Of a stretch of 64,000 nucleotides of DNA, positions 19,466 through 27,882 are shown piece by piece; position 1 is the stretch's first letter, and each line of letters begins with the position of its first letter. The DNA lies in contig NZ_CP142104.1 in the NCBI RefSeq assembly GCF_035751725.1, positions 3,596,001 to 3,660,000 of the forward strand, in the 5' to 3' direction. The notes beneath the pieces are model-generated. The model saw nothing but the letters and a program-made list of their open reading frames with translations. It did not search any database and was not told the DNA's origin. A program made the position numbers and the translations under genes. The stretch is from Pseudomonas frederiksbergensis. Its GTDB lineage: Bacteria > Pseudomonadota > Gammaproteobacteria > Pseudomonadales > Pseudomonadaceae.

Positions 19466-20221
19466 TCAGCGCAGGTCCATTGCGGGCGCGAGCCTGCCCG
19501 CGAAAGCGCCAGTGGACTCAACCTCCGTCTCGGGACTGATCCCAAACCGCGCCGCCATCTCCCGCTGCCCAGTGACGGTCAACCCCAGCGCCCGGCTGTC
19601 CAGGTCCTGGATTACCCATTTGCGCTTGATCGCCACTTGCAGCAACGCCGCCCCCAAGGCACCGCCCAAGTGCGGCCGGCGCATGCTCCAGTCCAGGCAT
19701 GGGCAGGCGAACCGGCGTCGTTGGGCCGTCAATGCCTGCGCATCAATGCCCAAGCTTTCAAACAGCACCTCACCCGATTCACTCAGCCGATAACCCTGCC
19801 CTTCTCCATCGAGCAACCACCCGGCTTCGAGCAAGCGGTCGTGCAGCCGCACCGCCAGGGTGCCGGCCATGTGGTCGTAGCAGGTGCGGGCAAACTGCAG
19901 GCGATCCGGCGTGCGCGGCGTGAACCTCGGCGCGGCGTTCTGGCCTATCACCATCAATGCTTCGAGAGCTTCGGCGACGTGTTTATCGGCGAGGCTGTAG
20001 TAACGATGACGACCTTGCACGTGCAAGCGCACCAGGGCCAACTCCTTGAGCTTCGCCAGGTGGGCGCTGGCGGTGGAGGTGCTGACCTCGGCGATGCTCG
20101 CCAGCTCCGTACTGGTGCGGGCGTGGCCGTCCATCAGGGCGCAGAGCATTCGGGTACGGGCCGGTTCGGCAATCGCCGCGGCCACCTGGGACACTCCAAC
20201 ATCGTGTTGCTCTGCGCTCAT
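19466..20221 (-). CDS. ArsR-family winged-helix transcriptional regulator
   Basis: A 251-residue regulator. The winged helix covers about residues 10-90 (IAEPARTRMLCALMDGHART, STSTASAHLAKLKELALVRL, GRHRYYSL). A second conserved region (about 105-235) with Cys-rich FACPCLDWSMRRPHLGGALG may bind a ligand or metal. It is divergent from the P450 gene across 78 bp and probably controls it. The last dozen residues (GAFAGRLAPAMDLR) are encoded by a REP-like repeat, so the natural C-terminus appears to have been replaced. Confidence 0.85.
   Translation of the reverse strand: MSAEQHDVGVSQVAAAIAEPARTRMLCALMDGHARTSTELASIAEVSTSTASAHLAKLKELALVRLHVQGRHRYYSLADKHVAEALEALMVIGQNAAPRFTPRTPDRLQFARTCYDHMAGTLAVRLHDRLLEAGWLLDGEGQGYRLSESGEVLFESLGIDAQALTAQRRRFACPCLDWSMRRPHLGGALGAALLQVAIKRKWVIQDLDSRALGLTVTGQREMAARFGISPETEVESTGAFAGRLAPAMDLR
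19479..19511. repeat. REP-like element inside the 3' end of the ArsR gene
   Basis: The sequence ATTGCGGGCGCGAGCCTGCC followed by CGCGAAAGCGCC is a GC-rich palindromic repeat of a class common in Pseudomonas intergenic regions. Here it overlaps the end of the coding region and abuts the AraC remnant. Confidence 0.6.
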
Positions 20222-20299
20222 ATTTCGCTCCCGGACGAATCAAGCCATGCGTGGACTGGAGAGAGTAGCAGCACTTTCCACTCAAACGAGGCCTCCGTC

Positions 20300-21421
20300 A
20301 TGGATCCGATCACCGCCGCGACACATACCGATCCCTACCCTTACTACGCGACCCTTCGCGCCAGCGGCGGGCTGAGCTTGCACCCAGGATCGAACCTGTG
20401 GATCGCCAGCAGCGCCGAAGCGGTGTGTGCCGTCTTGCATCATCCCGACTGCCATGTGCGCCCCGCGAACGAGCCGGTGCCGAAGGCGATTGCCGAGGGT
20501 CCAGCGGGCAAGGTATTCGGGCAATTGATGCGCATGAACGAGGGTGAACGACAACGCTGCCCAAGGGCGGCGATTGCGCCGAGGTTGCAGGATATCGATC
20601 CCCGCGAGGTCGAGGCATTGGTCCAGGCGCGTTTGCTCAGGAACGGCGCCGAGGGTGTACACCAGGCGCAGTTCATCGGCCCCGTCAGCGTGGTGGCGCA
20701 ATTGCTGGGTTTCAACCCGACGGACAGTCATCTGGTCAGCGAGCTGACGGGGGATTTCGTCGCCTGCCTGTCGCCGCTGAGCCAGGCGAGGCAACTGGAA
20801 GCCGCGCACCGGGCCAGCGAACAACTGACCAGGCTTTTCCAGGAGCGGATCGTCGCGCAGGACAGTCGGTTGTTGAACGGGATATGCCAAGGCTTGGAAG
20901 ACGTGGATCCAGACAGCCGGATCGCCAACCTGATCGGCCTCCTTTCGCAAACCTATGACGCCACGGCCGGCCTGATCGGTAATGCGTTGCTGGCGTTGAT
21001 CCGTGATCCCACCTTGCACCACGCCCTTCGGGATGATCCCTCGCAGATCAGCCTGTTACTGGCTGAAGTCCAGCGTTTCGACCCTGCGGTGCAGAACACC
21101 CGACGCTTCATTGCCGCCCCGTGCGAGATTCTCGGCGCTGCGCTGAAGCAGGGCGACGCTGTGCTGGTGCTGCTGGCCTCGGCCAACCGCGACCCACAAC
21201 TCAATCCACAGCCCGACACCCTGCTGTTGGATCGCCCGAATCGGCGCAGTTTCAGTTTCGGCAGCGGCCGCCACGAATGTCCAGGCCAGGCCCTGGCAAT
21301 GGAGATCGCCCGCGCGACCTTAAGTGCAATCCTGGAAGCCGAGCCGCGCCTGGATCAGTTGGCCTGGCACCACCGCCCCTCCGTCAATGGACGCATCCCA
21401 TTGTTCAGCGACCGACCATAA
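20300..21421 (+). CDS. cytochrome P450
   Basis: A 373-residue soluble P450, slightly short for the family. The haem-binding loop is FSFGSGRHECPGQALAME, with the thiolate ligand C327. The ExxR pair is in LLAEVQRFDP, and the I-helix oxygen-activation region is QTYDATAGLIGNAL, where the usual acid-Thr pair is degenerate (Asp-Ala-Thr). Its substrate is not predictable. No ferredoxin or ferredoxin reductase gene is adjacent, so it must use partners from elsewhere. The divergent ArsR-type gene is its likely regulator. Confidence 0.92.
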   Translation: MDPITAATHTDPYPYYATLRASGGLSLHPGSNLWIASSAEAVCAVLHHPDCHVRPANEPVPKAIAEGPAGKVFGQLMRMNEGERQRCPRAAIAPRLQDIDPREVEALVQARLLRNGAEGVHQAQFIGPVSVVAQLLGFNPTDSHLVSELTGDFVACLSPLSQARQLEAAHRASEQLTRLFQERIVAQDSRLLNGICQGLEDVDPDSRIANLIGLLSQTYDATAGLIGNALLALIRDPTLHHALRDDPSQISLLLAEVQRFDPAVQNTRRFIAAPCEILGAALKQGDAVLVLLASANRDPQLNPQPDTLLLDRPNRRSFSFGSGRHECPGQALAMEIARATLSAILEAEPRLDQLAWHHRPSVNGRIPLFSDRP

Positions 21422-21433
21422 ACGAAAGCACCC

Positions 21434-21775
21434 TCAATCATCCCGCGTCAGGACTTCCAGCAACTCGATTTCAAAGATGAGGTCGGCGTTGGGCTTGATG
21501 TGGGCGCCCATGGACCGTTCACCATAAGCCAGGTGGGCCGGCACCAGCAGCTTGCGCTTGCCGCCCACCCTCATGCCCATCAGCCCCATGTCCCAGCCCT
21601 TGATGACCCGGCCCGTGCCGATCACGCATTGGAACGGCTTGCCGCGGCTGTAGGAGGAATCAAACTCCGTACCGTCTTCGAGGGTGCCGCGATACTGGGT
21701 GGTAATCAGCGCGCCCTTGACTACGCTTTTGCCATCGCCCTCTTCCAGGTCGATGATTTGCAGCGCTTCAATCAT
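21434..21775 (-). CDS. FKBP-type peptidyl-prolyl cis-trans isomerase
   Basis: A 113-residue single-domain FKBP without signal peptide, so cytoplasmic. Core signatures are YRGTLEDGTEFDSSYSRGKP, GTGRVIKGWDMGLMGMRVGG and the end FEIELLEVL. The binding-pocket aromatics (Tyr, Phe, Trp) are present. It runs convergent to the P450 gene with 12 bp between their stops. It would catalyse proline isomerisation during protein folding. Confidence 0.93.
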   Translation of the reverse strand: MIEALQIIDLEEGDGKSVVKGALITTQYRGTLEDGTEFDSSYSRGKPFQCVIGTGRVIKGWDMGLMGMRVGGKRKLLVPAHLAYGERSMGAHIKPNADLIFEIELLEVLTRDD

Positions 21776-21914
21776 GGTGTTATTCCCGTGAGATCAAGGC
21801 GCGGGGTTTTCGCAGAAATTTGCGCGACAGGCAACCTTTTGCGGCAAAGGGAACCGCAACGACCACTTCGGTTCACATGGGTATCGACCCTGCATTTCAG
21901 ATAAGGATGTTCTG

Positions 21915-22979
21915 ATGATCGACTCTCGCCCGCTCCACGGCTTCATTCCGCCTTACATTCTCAATCGCATCATCGCCCATGGCTCCGAACAGCAACGTTC
22001 CAGCGCCCTCGGCACCCTCACTCATGTCAAGAACCTTCGCCACAACCCAGGCCCGCCCAGCAACCTACCCGCTACGGCCAGGCTCCCCAAGCCCGGCGAG
22101 GCCGGCCAACCAACGCGCAGCATCCACGACGCCCAGAACGGCATGGAACTGCCGGGCCAGCCAGTGCGCCTGGAGGGCCAACCGGCCACTGGCGACCCGG
22201 CGGTGGACGAAGCGTACGACGCCCTCGGCGCGACCTATGATTTTTTCTGGCGAGTGCTGGAGCGTGACTCCATCGACAACAAGGGGTTTGCCCTGGTCGG
22301 CAGCGTGCACTACGGCAAGGACTACGAAAACGCCTTCTGGAATGGCGCGCAGATGGTATTCGGCGACGGCGACGGCGAGATCTTCCAGCGCTTCACCCGC
22401 TCCCTCGACGTGGTGGCTCACGAATTGGCCCATGGCGTCACCGAGAGCGAAGCCGGCTTGATCTACGCCAACCAGTCCGGTGCGTTGAACGAGTCGATTT
22501 CCGATGTGTTCGGCGTGCTGGTCAAGCAATTCGTACTGGGCCAGACCGTCGAGCAGGCCGACTGGCTGATCGGCGCCGACCTGCTCACTGACAAGATCAA
22601 CGGTGACGGCCTGCGCAGCATGTCCAACCCCGGCACGGCCTACGATGACCCGCTGCTGGGCAAGGATCCCCAGCCGGCGCACATGCGCGAGTTCGTCATC
22701 ACTCGCGAAGACAACGGCGGCGTGCACATCAACTCGGGCATTCCCAACCGGGCCTTTTATCTGGTGGCAACCGCGCTGGGCGGATTCGCCTGGGAAAAAG
22801 CCGGGCGAATCTGGTATGACACGCTGTGCGACCGGAAACTGGCCAACGATGCGTCCTTCAGTGCCTTTGCCCGCCTGACCGTCGAGCATGCCCGCCAGCG
22901 CTTCGGCGAGCGCGAAGTCAGGGCGGTACAGGAAGGCTGGGCACAGGTGGGCGTCGACCTGAACGAGGAGAACGGATGA
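21915..22979 (+). CDS. M4-family metalloprotease, protealysin-like
   Basis: A 354-residue thermolysin-family protease. It lacks a signal peptide and has a short propeptide with the protealysin-type PPYILNRIIAHGS near the N-terminus. Zinc ligands are H169 and H173 in HELAHGVTE, with E170 catalytic, and E193 in GALNESISD (with D197). The transition-state His is in GGVHINSGIPNRAFY. Protealysin-like enzymes are made in the cytoplasm and act on host or self proteins. The next gene encodes the matching emfourin-type inhibitor, sharing an ATGA overlap. Confidence 0.93.
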   Translation: MIDSRPLHGFIPPYILNRIIAHGSEQQRSSALGTLTHVKNLRHNPGPPSNLPATARLPKPGEAGQPTRSIHDAQNGMELPGQPVRLEGQPATGDPAVDEAYDALGATYDFFWRVLERDSIDNKGFALVGSVHYGKDYENAFWNGAQMVFGDGDGEIFQRFTRSLDVVAHELAHGVTESEAGLIYANQSGALNESISDVFGVLVKQFVLGQTVEQADWLIGADLLTDKINGDGLRSMSNPGTAYDDPLLGKDPQPAHMREFVITREDNGGVHINSGIPNRAFYLVATALGGFAWEKAGRIWYDTLCDRKLANDASFSAFARLTVEHARQRFGEREVRAVQEGWAQVGVDLNEENG

Positions 22980-23299
22980 AAAACCTTCCAGACCTAGGCG
23001 ACAAAGCAGTCGTGAAGCTGTCGCGCCAGGGCGGCGTCGCGGCGATCCACGCCTTGACCAGGCCCCGGGAAATCGAGTTCGCCCAATGCGACCTCGACCA
23101 ACGCACGCGCATCTGCTCGGTGCTGGAGGGGTGCTTGCCACTCACCTCCTCCACGCCCGGCCGGGGCGACCAGCGTTATTTCCAGATCGAGGTGCGCTAC
23201 CGGTCCAACGACCACGACGACGAGATGGTGCTGCAGGTGCCCGAGGACCAGGCACCTGGCGAATTGGTTCATTTGTGGGATAAAGGCGAAGTGCTTTAG
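22976..23299 (+). CDS. emfourin-like protealysin inhibitor
   Basis: A 107-residue acidic protein whose ATG overlaps the protease TGA. The pattern VVKLSRQGGVAAIHALTRPR followed by a strand-rich domain (YFQIEVRYRSNDHDDEMVLQ, then VPEDQAPGELVHLW) is that of small inhibitors encoded directly after protealysin-like proteases (emfourin family). It should bind and silence the M4 protease inside the cell. Recognition is by operon position, size and family style. The last 4 bases overlap the convergent gene's end. Confidence 0.8.
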   Translation: MKNLPDLGDKAVVKLSRQGGVAAIHALTRPREIEFAQCDLDQRTRICSVLEGCLPLTSSTPGRGDQRYFQIEVRYRSNDHDDEMVLQVPEDQAPGELVHLWDKGEVL

Positions 23300-23604
23300 C
23301 GTGTTGCCGGAACGATCTTGACGATAGCGCCGGACACGGTTTCGATCAGCAGGTATTTATCATCGATGTGCACCCATTGCTGTTCTTTGGTCGGCTGCTC
23401 GAGTTTTTTCTGCTTCCAGTCCTTCATTGCCCTGTCGGCACGCTGATAGTCCGCCGGAACGCGGTCGTTTTCCACCAACCGGCGGCCATTGCTCGGCGAA
23501 TGCTCCAGGGCGTCTCCGGTTTTCTCGACGGCTTGCGCGACTGGCCCAAAGGCTCCGAGGCCGGCGACCAGGACAAGGCTGGCGATGAGGGTTGGTTTGC
23601 GCAT
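23296..23604 (-). CDS. small periplasmic RcnB-like protein
   Basis: A 102-residue protein with a signal peptide (MRKPTLIASLVLVAGLGA.. AQA) and a short mature domain ending QWVHIDDKYLLIETVSGAIV, like the RcnB/YohN-type small periplasmic proteins linked to metal homeostasis. The start at 23604 has GGAG 6 bases upstream; an in-frame ATG 12 bases earlier contains that ribosome site and is unlikely. It converges on the inhibitor gene with a 4-bp overlap. Function in this organism is unknown. Confidence 0.7.
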   Translation of the reverse strand: MRKPTLIASLVLVAGLGAFGPVAQAVEKTGDALEHSPSNGRRLVENDRVPADYQRADRAMKDWKQKKLEQPTKEQQWVHIDDKYLLIETVSGAIVKIVPATR

Positions 23605-23679
23605 AAAAAACTCCAATTAGTCCAAGGTACTGAATCTGGGACTTCGGCGGCGGCGAATCATTCCTTTTTCAATAGGACT

Positions 23680-23727
23680 GGCACAATCCGTGGCGAGGGA
23701 GCTTGCACCCTCGCCACGGATTGTGCC
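23680..23727. repeat. long perfect inverted repeat containing a REP core
   Basis: GGCACAATCCGTGGCGAGGG and CCCTCGCCACGGATTGTGCC are perfect 20-bp arms around the 8-base loop AGCTTGCA. The inner half (GTGGCGAGGG...CCCTCGCCAC) is the local REP class; the outer 10 bp on each side extend the symmetry. It lies 52 bp before the alkylation-repair-like gene. Confidence 0.9.
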
Positions 23728-23779
23728 TGGCATGGCATAGTGATGAGCCTTGGCCCAACACCTGCCGGACGGACCCACC

Positions 23780-24880
23780 ATGAGCACCACCCCCTCTTCC
23801 CCTGCCCTCAAGGAAATCTTCAACAGCGCCCGTCTCGAACATATCGCCACCGAAACGCGCGCGGTGTACCCAGCCTTCGATGCCAAGGCGTTCCTGGACA
23901 TGGCCAACGATGGGCTCGCGCAGTTGTCGGTGATGCAGCGCATGGCGCGAGTCAGCGAATGCCTGCATGCGGTCCTGCCCCTCGATTACGAAGCTTCGCT
24001 GCAAGTCCTGCGTGCCCTGGCGCCCCGGCTGAACAGCATGTTCGTCAGCATGTTCCTGCCGCACTACGTGGCGTCTTACGGTCGACATGCCTTCGAATCC
24101 TCCATGGACGCGCTCAAGTACTTCACCCGGTTCGGTTCTGCGGAGTTTGCCGTGCGGCATTTCCTGCGCGATGACCTGGCGCGCACCCTCGCGGTCATGC
24201 ATGACTGGGCACGGGACGCCAACGAGCATGTGCGCCGTCTCGCCAGCGAAGGCAGCCGCCCGCGTTTGCCATGGTCGTTCCACCTGGAACCGATCCAGGC
24301 CAACCCGGAACTCACCGCCGCGATCCTCGAAACGCTCAAGGCTGACGACAGCCTGTACGTGCGAAAATCCGTCGCCAACCACCTGAACGATGTGACCAAA
24401 CAGCATCCCGGCTGGGTCCTCGACCGCATCGAAAGTTGGCCGCTCCAGGACCGCCACACCGCATGGATCGCCCGGCATGCCCTGCGCAGCCTGATCAAGC
24501 AAGGCAATCCTCGGGCGCTGGCGGTGATCGGAGCAGGTGGCAAGGCGCAGGTCGAGGTCTCGGACCTGCAAGTGCTGCCGGCAGTGATTCGCCTGGGCGA
24601 GCAAGTCACGCTGTCGTTCAAGGTGCAGTCGACGCTTCCCGAGAACCAGCGTTTGGTGATCGATTACGCCATCGACTACGTGAAGGCATCCGGCGGTACG
24701 TCGGCCAAGGTATTCAAGCTCAAGACTTTCGACCTGCCAGCCCTGGCGTGCGCCAATCTCAGCCGCTCCCAGCACATTCGCGAGCTGACCACGCGCCGGC
24801 ACTATGAGGGCCGGCATGCGGTGCATGTGCTGATCAACGGCGAGCGGCTGGGCAGCACCGCGTTCGACATCGTCCCCTGA
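23780..24880 (+). CDS. HEAT-repeat DNA-alkylation-repair-like protein (AlkC/AlkD type)
   Basis: A 366-residue helical protein. The middle (about residues 60-260) has HEAT-like helix pairs, including SLYVRKSVANHLNDVTKQHP and TAWIARHALRSLIKQGNP, the wording seen in AlkC/AlkD-type DNA glycosylases that excise N3- and N7-alkylpurines. The C-terminal 100 residues form a strand-rich extension (VEVSDLQVLPAVIRLGEQVT), as in AlkC-like proteins with an added Ig-like domain. The start at 23780 is preferred over an upstream GTG. It is convergent with the GGDEF-EAL gene, with 9 bp between stops. Confidence 0.8.
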   Translation: MSTTPSSPALKEIFNSARLEHIATETRAVYPAFDAKAFLDMANDGLAQLSVMQRMARVSECLHAVLPLDYEASLQVLRALAPRLNSMFVSMFLPHYVASYGRHAFESSMDALKYFTRFGSAEFAVRHFLRDDLARTLAVMHDWARDANEHVRRLASEGSRPRLPWSFHLEPIQANPELTAAILETLKADDSLYVRKSVANHLNDVTKQHPGWVLDRIESWPLQDRHTAWIARHALRSLIKQGNPRALAVIGAGGKAQVEVSDLQVLPAVIRLGEQVTLSFKVQSTLPENQRLVIDYAIDYVKASGGTSAKVFKLKTFDLPALACANLSRSQHIRELTTRRHYEGRHAVHVLINGERLGSTAFDIVP

Positions 24881-24889
24881 GCAGCCGCC

Positions 24890-26968
24890 TCAGGCGATTG
24901 CCATGCGCGGGAACTGGCGGATGCTGTTGAGGAAATGCTCGGCGGGCTGCGGATGCCCCAGCAGATAGCCTTGCAATGAATCGCAGCCCAACTGGGTCAG
25001 GAAGTCCTGCTGCACGTCGGTTTCCACCCCTTCGGCGACAATCCGCAGGCCCAGGGCCTGGCCGAGGGCGACGATGGCCGAGACGATGGCCGCGTCGTCG
25101 CTGTCGTGCTCCAGGTCACGGACGAAACCGCGATCGATCTTCAATTCGTTGGCCGGCAAGCGCTTGAGGTACATCAGGCTCGAATAGCCAGTGCCGAAAT
25201 CATCGATGGACAGGTCCACGCCCATGTCCGACAACTGCTGCAACACCGTCATGCTCGCGTCCGCGTCGCTCATGGCGGTGGTCTCGGTGATTTCCAGGGT
25301 CAGGCTGTTGGGCGGCAGGTGGTGCGTCTCCAGCGCCTTGGCGACGCTCTGCACCAAGCCTGCGTGACAGAACTGCAACGCCGAGAGATTCACTGCGATG
25401 CGCCAGTCGGTGTAGCCCAGCACGTACCATTCGCGCATCTGCCGGCAGGCTTCGTTGAGCACCCATTCGCCGATCGGAATGATCAACCCGGTCTTCTCCG
25501 CCAGGTCGATAAAGGTGTCGGGCATCAACAGGCCCTGGGTCGGGTGGGTCCAGCGCAGCAATGCCTCGGCGCCCACCGGACGCCCCTTCGCGGCGTCGAA
25601 CTTGGGCTGGTAGTGCAGGCTGAACTGCTTCTGTTCGACGGCGATGCGCAAATCCTGCAGCAATTGCAGTTGCTTGCGGGCGTTACTGTTCATCGAGGCG
25701 TCGAAAAAGCTGTAGCCGTTCTTGCCGGCGCCCTTGGCGTGATACATCGCCGCGTCGGCGTTCATCAGCAACTCGTCGGCGCTCTGGCCGTTACCGGGGT
25801 AGAGCGCGATGCCGACGCTGGCGGAAATCTGCAAGTCGTGGTCGGCGACCCGGAACGTACGACCGATCAGCCCGACCTGACGTGCTGCCAGGCGCAAGGC
25901 GTCGTCAGGCTCGGCCAGTTGCACCAGCAGCACGAACTCATCGCCGCCGATCCGCGCCAAAGTGTCCTGGCTGCGCAAGTCTTCACGCAGGCGCAAGGCG
26001 ACGTCCCTCAGCAGCAGGTCGCCCATGTGGTGGCCAAAGGCGTCGTTGACCGGTTTGAAGCCGTCCAGGTCAATGAACATCAAGGCGAAGCACCCGCCCT
26101 GCTCCTGCACCCGGTGCATGGCCTGGCCGATGCGGTCCGCCAGCAACACGCGGTTGGGCAATCCCGTCAGCGGGTCGTGCAAGGCCAGTTGGGTCAGCTC
26201 GCGATTGGCCTGCGTCAGGGACCTGGCCAACTCAGCAGTACGGGCTTCCAGGCGTGCGTCGAGGATTGAGGTCAGCAAGGCAATCGCCAGCACGGCCAGG
26301 GTGGTGATCAGTACCAGATTGTCCAGGCCCTTGCCGCTCAAGCCATCGAGGGAGCCGCAAAAACTGCCCTCGCTGAATTGCGCCGCCGCCATCCCGGTGT
26401 AGTGCATGCCGACGATGGCAACACCCATCACCACCGCGGCACCGGCGCGGGCCAGGCGTACATGGGGCGTGTTCTGGCGAAGATGAAAGGCAATCCACAA
26501 CGCTGCCGCGCAGGCCACCACGGCGATCAACAAGGAGGCGCCGAACAACGTCGGGTCATAATCGATGCCCGGCTGCATCCGCAACGCGGCCATGCCGGTG
26601 TAATGCATGGCACTGATGCCGGTGCCCATCACCAGCGCGCCGAACGCCAACTGCCAGGCCCGCAGTTGGGGCTGGCTGACCAACCACAAGGCAAAGCCGC
26701 TGGAAAGAATGGCGATCAACAGCGACAGTGCGGTGATCGCCACGTCGTAGCCAAGCTCCACCGGCAACGTGAAGGCGAGCATGCCGATAAAATGCATCGA
26801 CCAGATGCCCACGCCCATCGCCAGCGCGCCACCGGCCATCCAGAAATGCTTGGCGCGGCCCTGGGCCGTGGCGATACGCCCAGTCAGGTCCAGGGCGGTA
26901 TAGGACGCCAGGATGGCAACAAACAAAGAAATCGAAACGAGAGCAGGTGAATAGCTACCGATTAGCAT
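24890..26968 (-). CDS. MHYT-GGDEF-EAL cyclic-di-GMP enzyme
   Basis: A 692-residue inner-membrane protein. The N-terminal MHYT sensor (about residues 5-230) has seven membrane segments with the repeated motif seen in WSMHFIGM, SAMHYTGM and GMHYTGMA, thought to bind copper and sense O2, CO or NO. A GGDEF domain follows (341-345 intact, with the RxxD inhibitory site RSQD five residues before it), then an EAL domain (EAL 468-470, with DDFGTGYSSLMYLKRLP). Both catalytic signatures look complete, so it could make and degrade c-di-GMP. The start at 26968 begins the conserved membrane part. Confidence 0.93.
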   Translation of the reverse strand: MLIGSYSPALVSISLFVAILASYTALDLTGRIATAQGRAKHFWMAGGALAMGVGIWSMHFIGMLAFTLPVELGYDVAITALSLLIAILSSGFALWLVSQPQLRAWQLAFGALVMGTGISAMHYTGMAALRMQPGIDYDPTLFGASLLIAVVACAAALWIAFHLRQNTPHVRLARAGAAVVMGVAIVGMHYTGMAAAQFSEGSFCGSLDGLSGKGLDNLVLITTLAVLAIALLTSILDARLEARTAELARSLTQANRELTQLALHDPLTGLPNRVLLADRIGQAMHRVQEQGGCFALMFIDLDGFKPVNDAFGHHMGDLLLRDVALRLREDLRSQDTLARIGGDEFVLLVQLAEPDDALRLAARQVGLIGRTFRVADHDLQISASVGIALYPGNGQSADELLMNADAAMYHAKGAGKNGYSFFDASMNSNARKQLQLLQDLRIAVEQKQFSLHYQPKFDAAKGRPVGAEALLRWTHPTQGLLMPDTFIDLAEKTGLIIPIGEWVLNEACRQMREWYVLGYTDWRIAVNLSALQFCHAGLVQSVAKALETHHLPPNSLTLEITETTAMSDADASMTVLQQLSDMGVDLSIDDFGTGYSSLMYLKRLPANELKIDRGFVRDLEHDSDDAAIVSAIVALGQALGLRIVAEGVETDVQQDFLTQLGCDSLQGYLLGHPQPAEHFLNSIRQFPRMAIA

Positions 26969-27191
26969 GGGTTTTTCTCGTGACCAGAAGGCCGTACTGC
27001 GTCCATGCCCGGTTGAAAAGTCGGCGATTGTACACAATCGGTACGGCCGTGCACGGACCGCACATCAAAAAGCCATCATCCTTGGAAAAATTGCGACGAA
27101 AGACACTGGGTTCTTAACGACCGGTGGTTTGTGGGAGCAACTGTCGCGGATGATTCATACTTCGAGCCTCGCCACGCGACAGTGAAGCCCC

Positions 27192-27833
27192 ATGCCACGT
27201 CTTACCCGCACCCATCCGCGACTCTCCCTGGCCACCGTCATCGGCCTGGCAGCAGGCCTGTTGATCCCGACGGATTCGATCATCAGCAATATCCTTATCG
27301 GCTGGAACACCGGGGTCTGGAGCTATCTGCTGCTGATGTTCTGGCTGACGGTGCGGGCCAAGGCGCCAGATGTGAAGCGCATCGCCGAAATGGAAGACGA
27401 GAATGCCGGGTTGGTGCTGCTGATGGTCTGCATCGCGGCACTGGCGAGCCTGGCGACCATTACCTTTGAACTGGCCGGCAGCCGCGAGCTGCAAACCGCC
27501 GACAAGTTGCTGCATTACGGCGTGACCGCGTTGACCGTGATCGGCTCATGGTTGTTGATCGGGGTGATCTTCAGCGTTCATTACGCCCGCTTGTTTTACA
27601 CCTGGAACGGCAAGGAGCCGGCCCTGCGTTTTGCCGAGGGACTGACGACACCCAACTATTGGGACTTCCTGTACTTCTCGTTCACCATCGGCGTGGCGGT
27701 GCAGACCTCGGACGTGGGGGTTGCCACGCGGCAGTTGCGCAAGATTGTGCTGGCGCAGTCGTTGATCGGGTTTGTGTTCAACACGGCGATATTGGGGTTT
27801 TCGATCAATATTGCGGCGGGGTTGTTTGGGTGA
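27192..27833 (+). CDS. DUF1345 family membrane protein
   Basis: A 213-residue protein with about five hydrophobic segments. It carries the DUF1345 features [20 protein letters not shown] and, near the C-terminus, [20 protein letters not shown]. The function of the family is unknown. It is divergent from the MHYT-GGDEF-EAL gene across 223 bp, and a REP-derived fragment follows it. Confidence 0.88.
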   Translation: MPRLTRTHPRLSLATVIGLAAGLLIPTDSIISNILIGWNTGVWSYLLLMFWLTVRAKAPDVKRIAEMEDENAGLVLLMVCIAALASLATITFELAGSRELQTADKLLHYGVTALTVIGSWLLIGVIFSVHYARLFYTWNGKEPALRFAEGLTTPNYWDFLYFSFTIGVAVQTSDVGVATRQLRKIVLAQSLIGFVFNTAILGFSINIAAGLFG

Positions 27834-27840
27834 CTTGTTT

Positions 27841-27880
27841 TGGGGCCACGTTGTGGCCCAGCGGGAGCAAACTTCCACGG
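27841..27880. repeat. degenerate REP-type fragment
   Basis: GGGGCCACGTTGTGGCCC is a short hairpin followed by GCGGGAGCAAACTTCCACGG, a decayed REP. A sister element of the same form lies at 62850-62893. Confidence 0.5.
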
Positions 27881-27882
27881 TG

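Noticed and set aside
19637..21421. 594-codon frame giving the P450 a 221-residue N-terminal extension
   Set aside because: The extension is antisense to the ArsR gene; the ATG at 20300 begins the conserved P450 fold.
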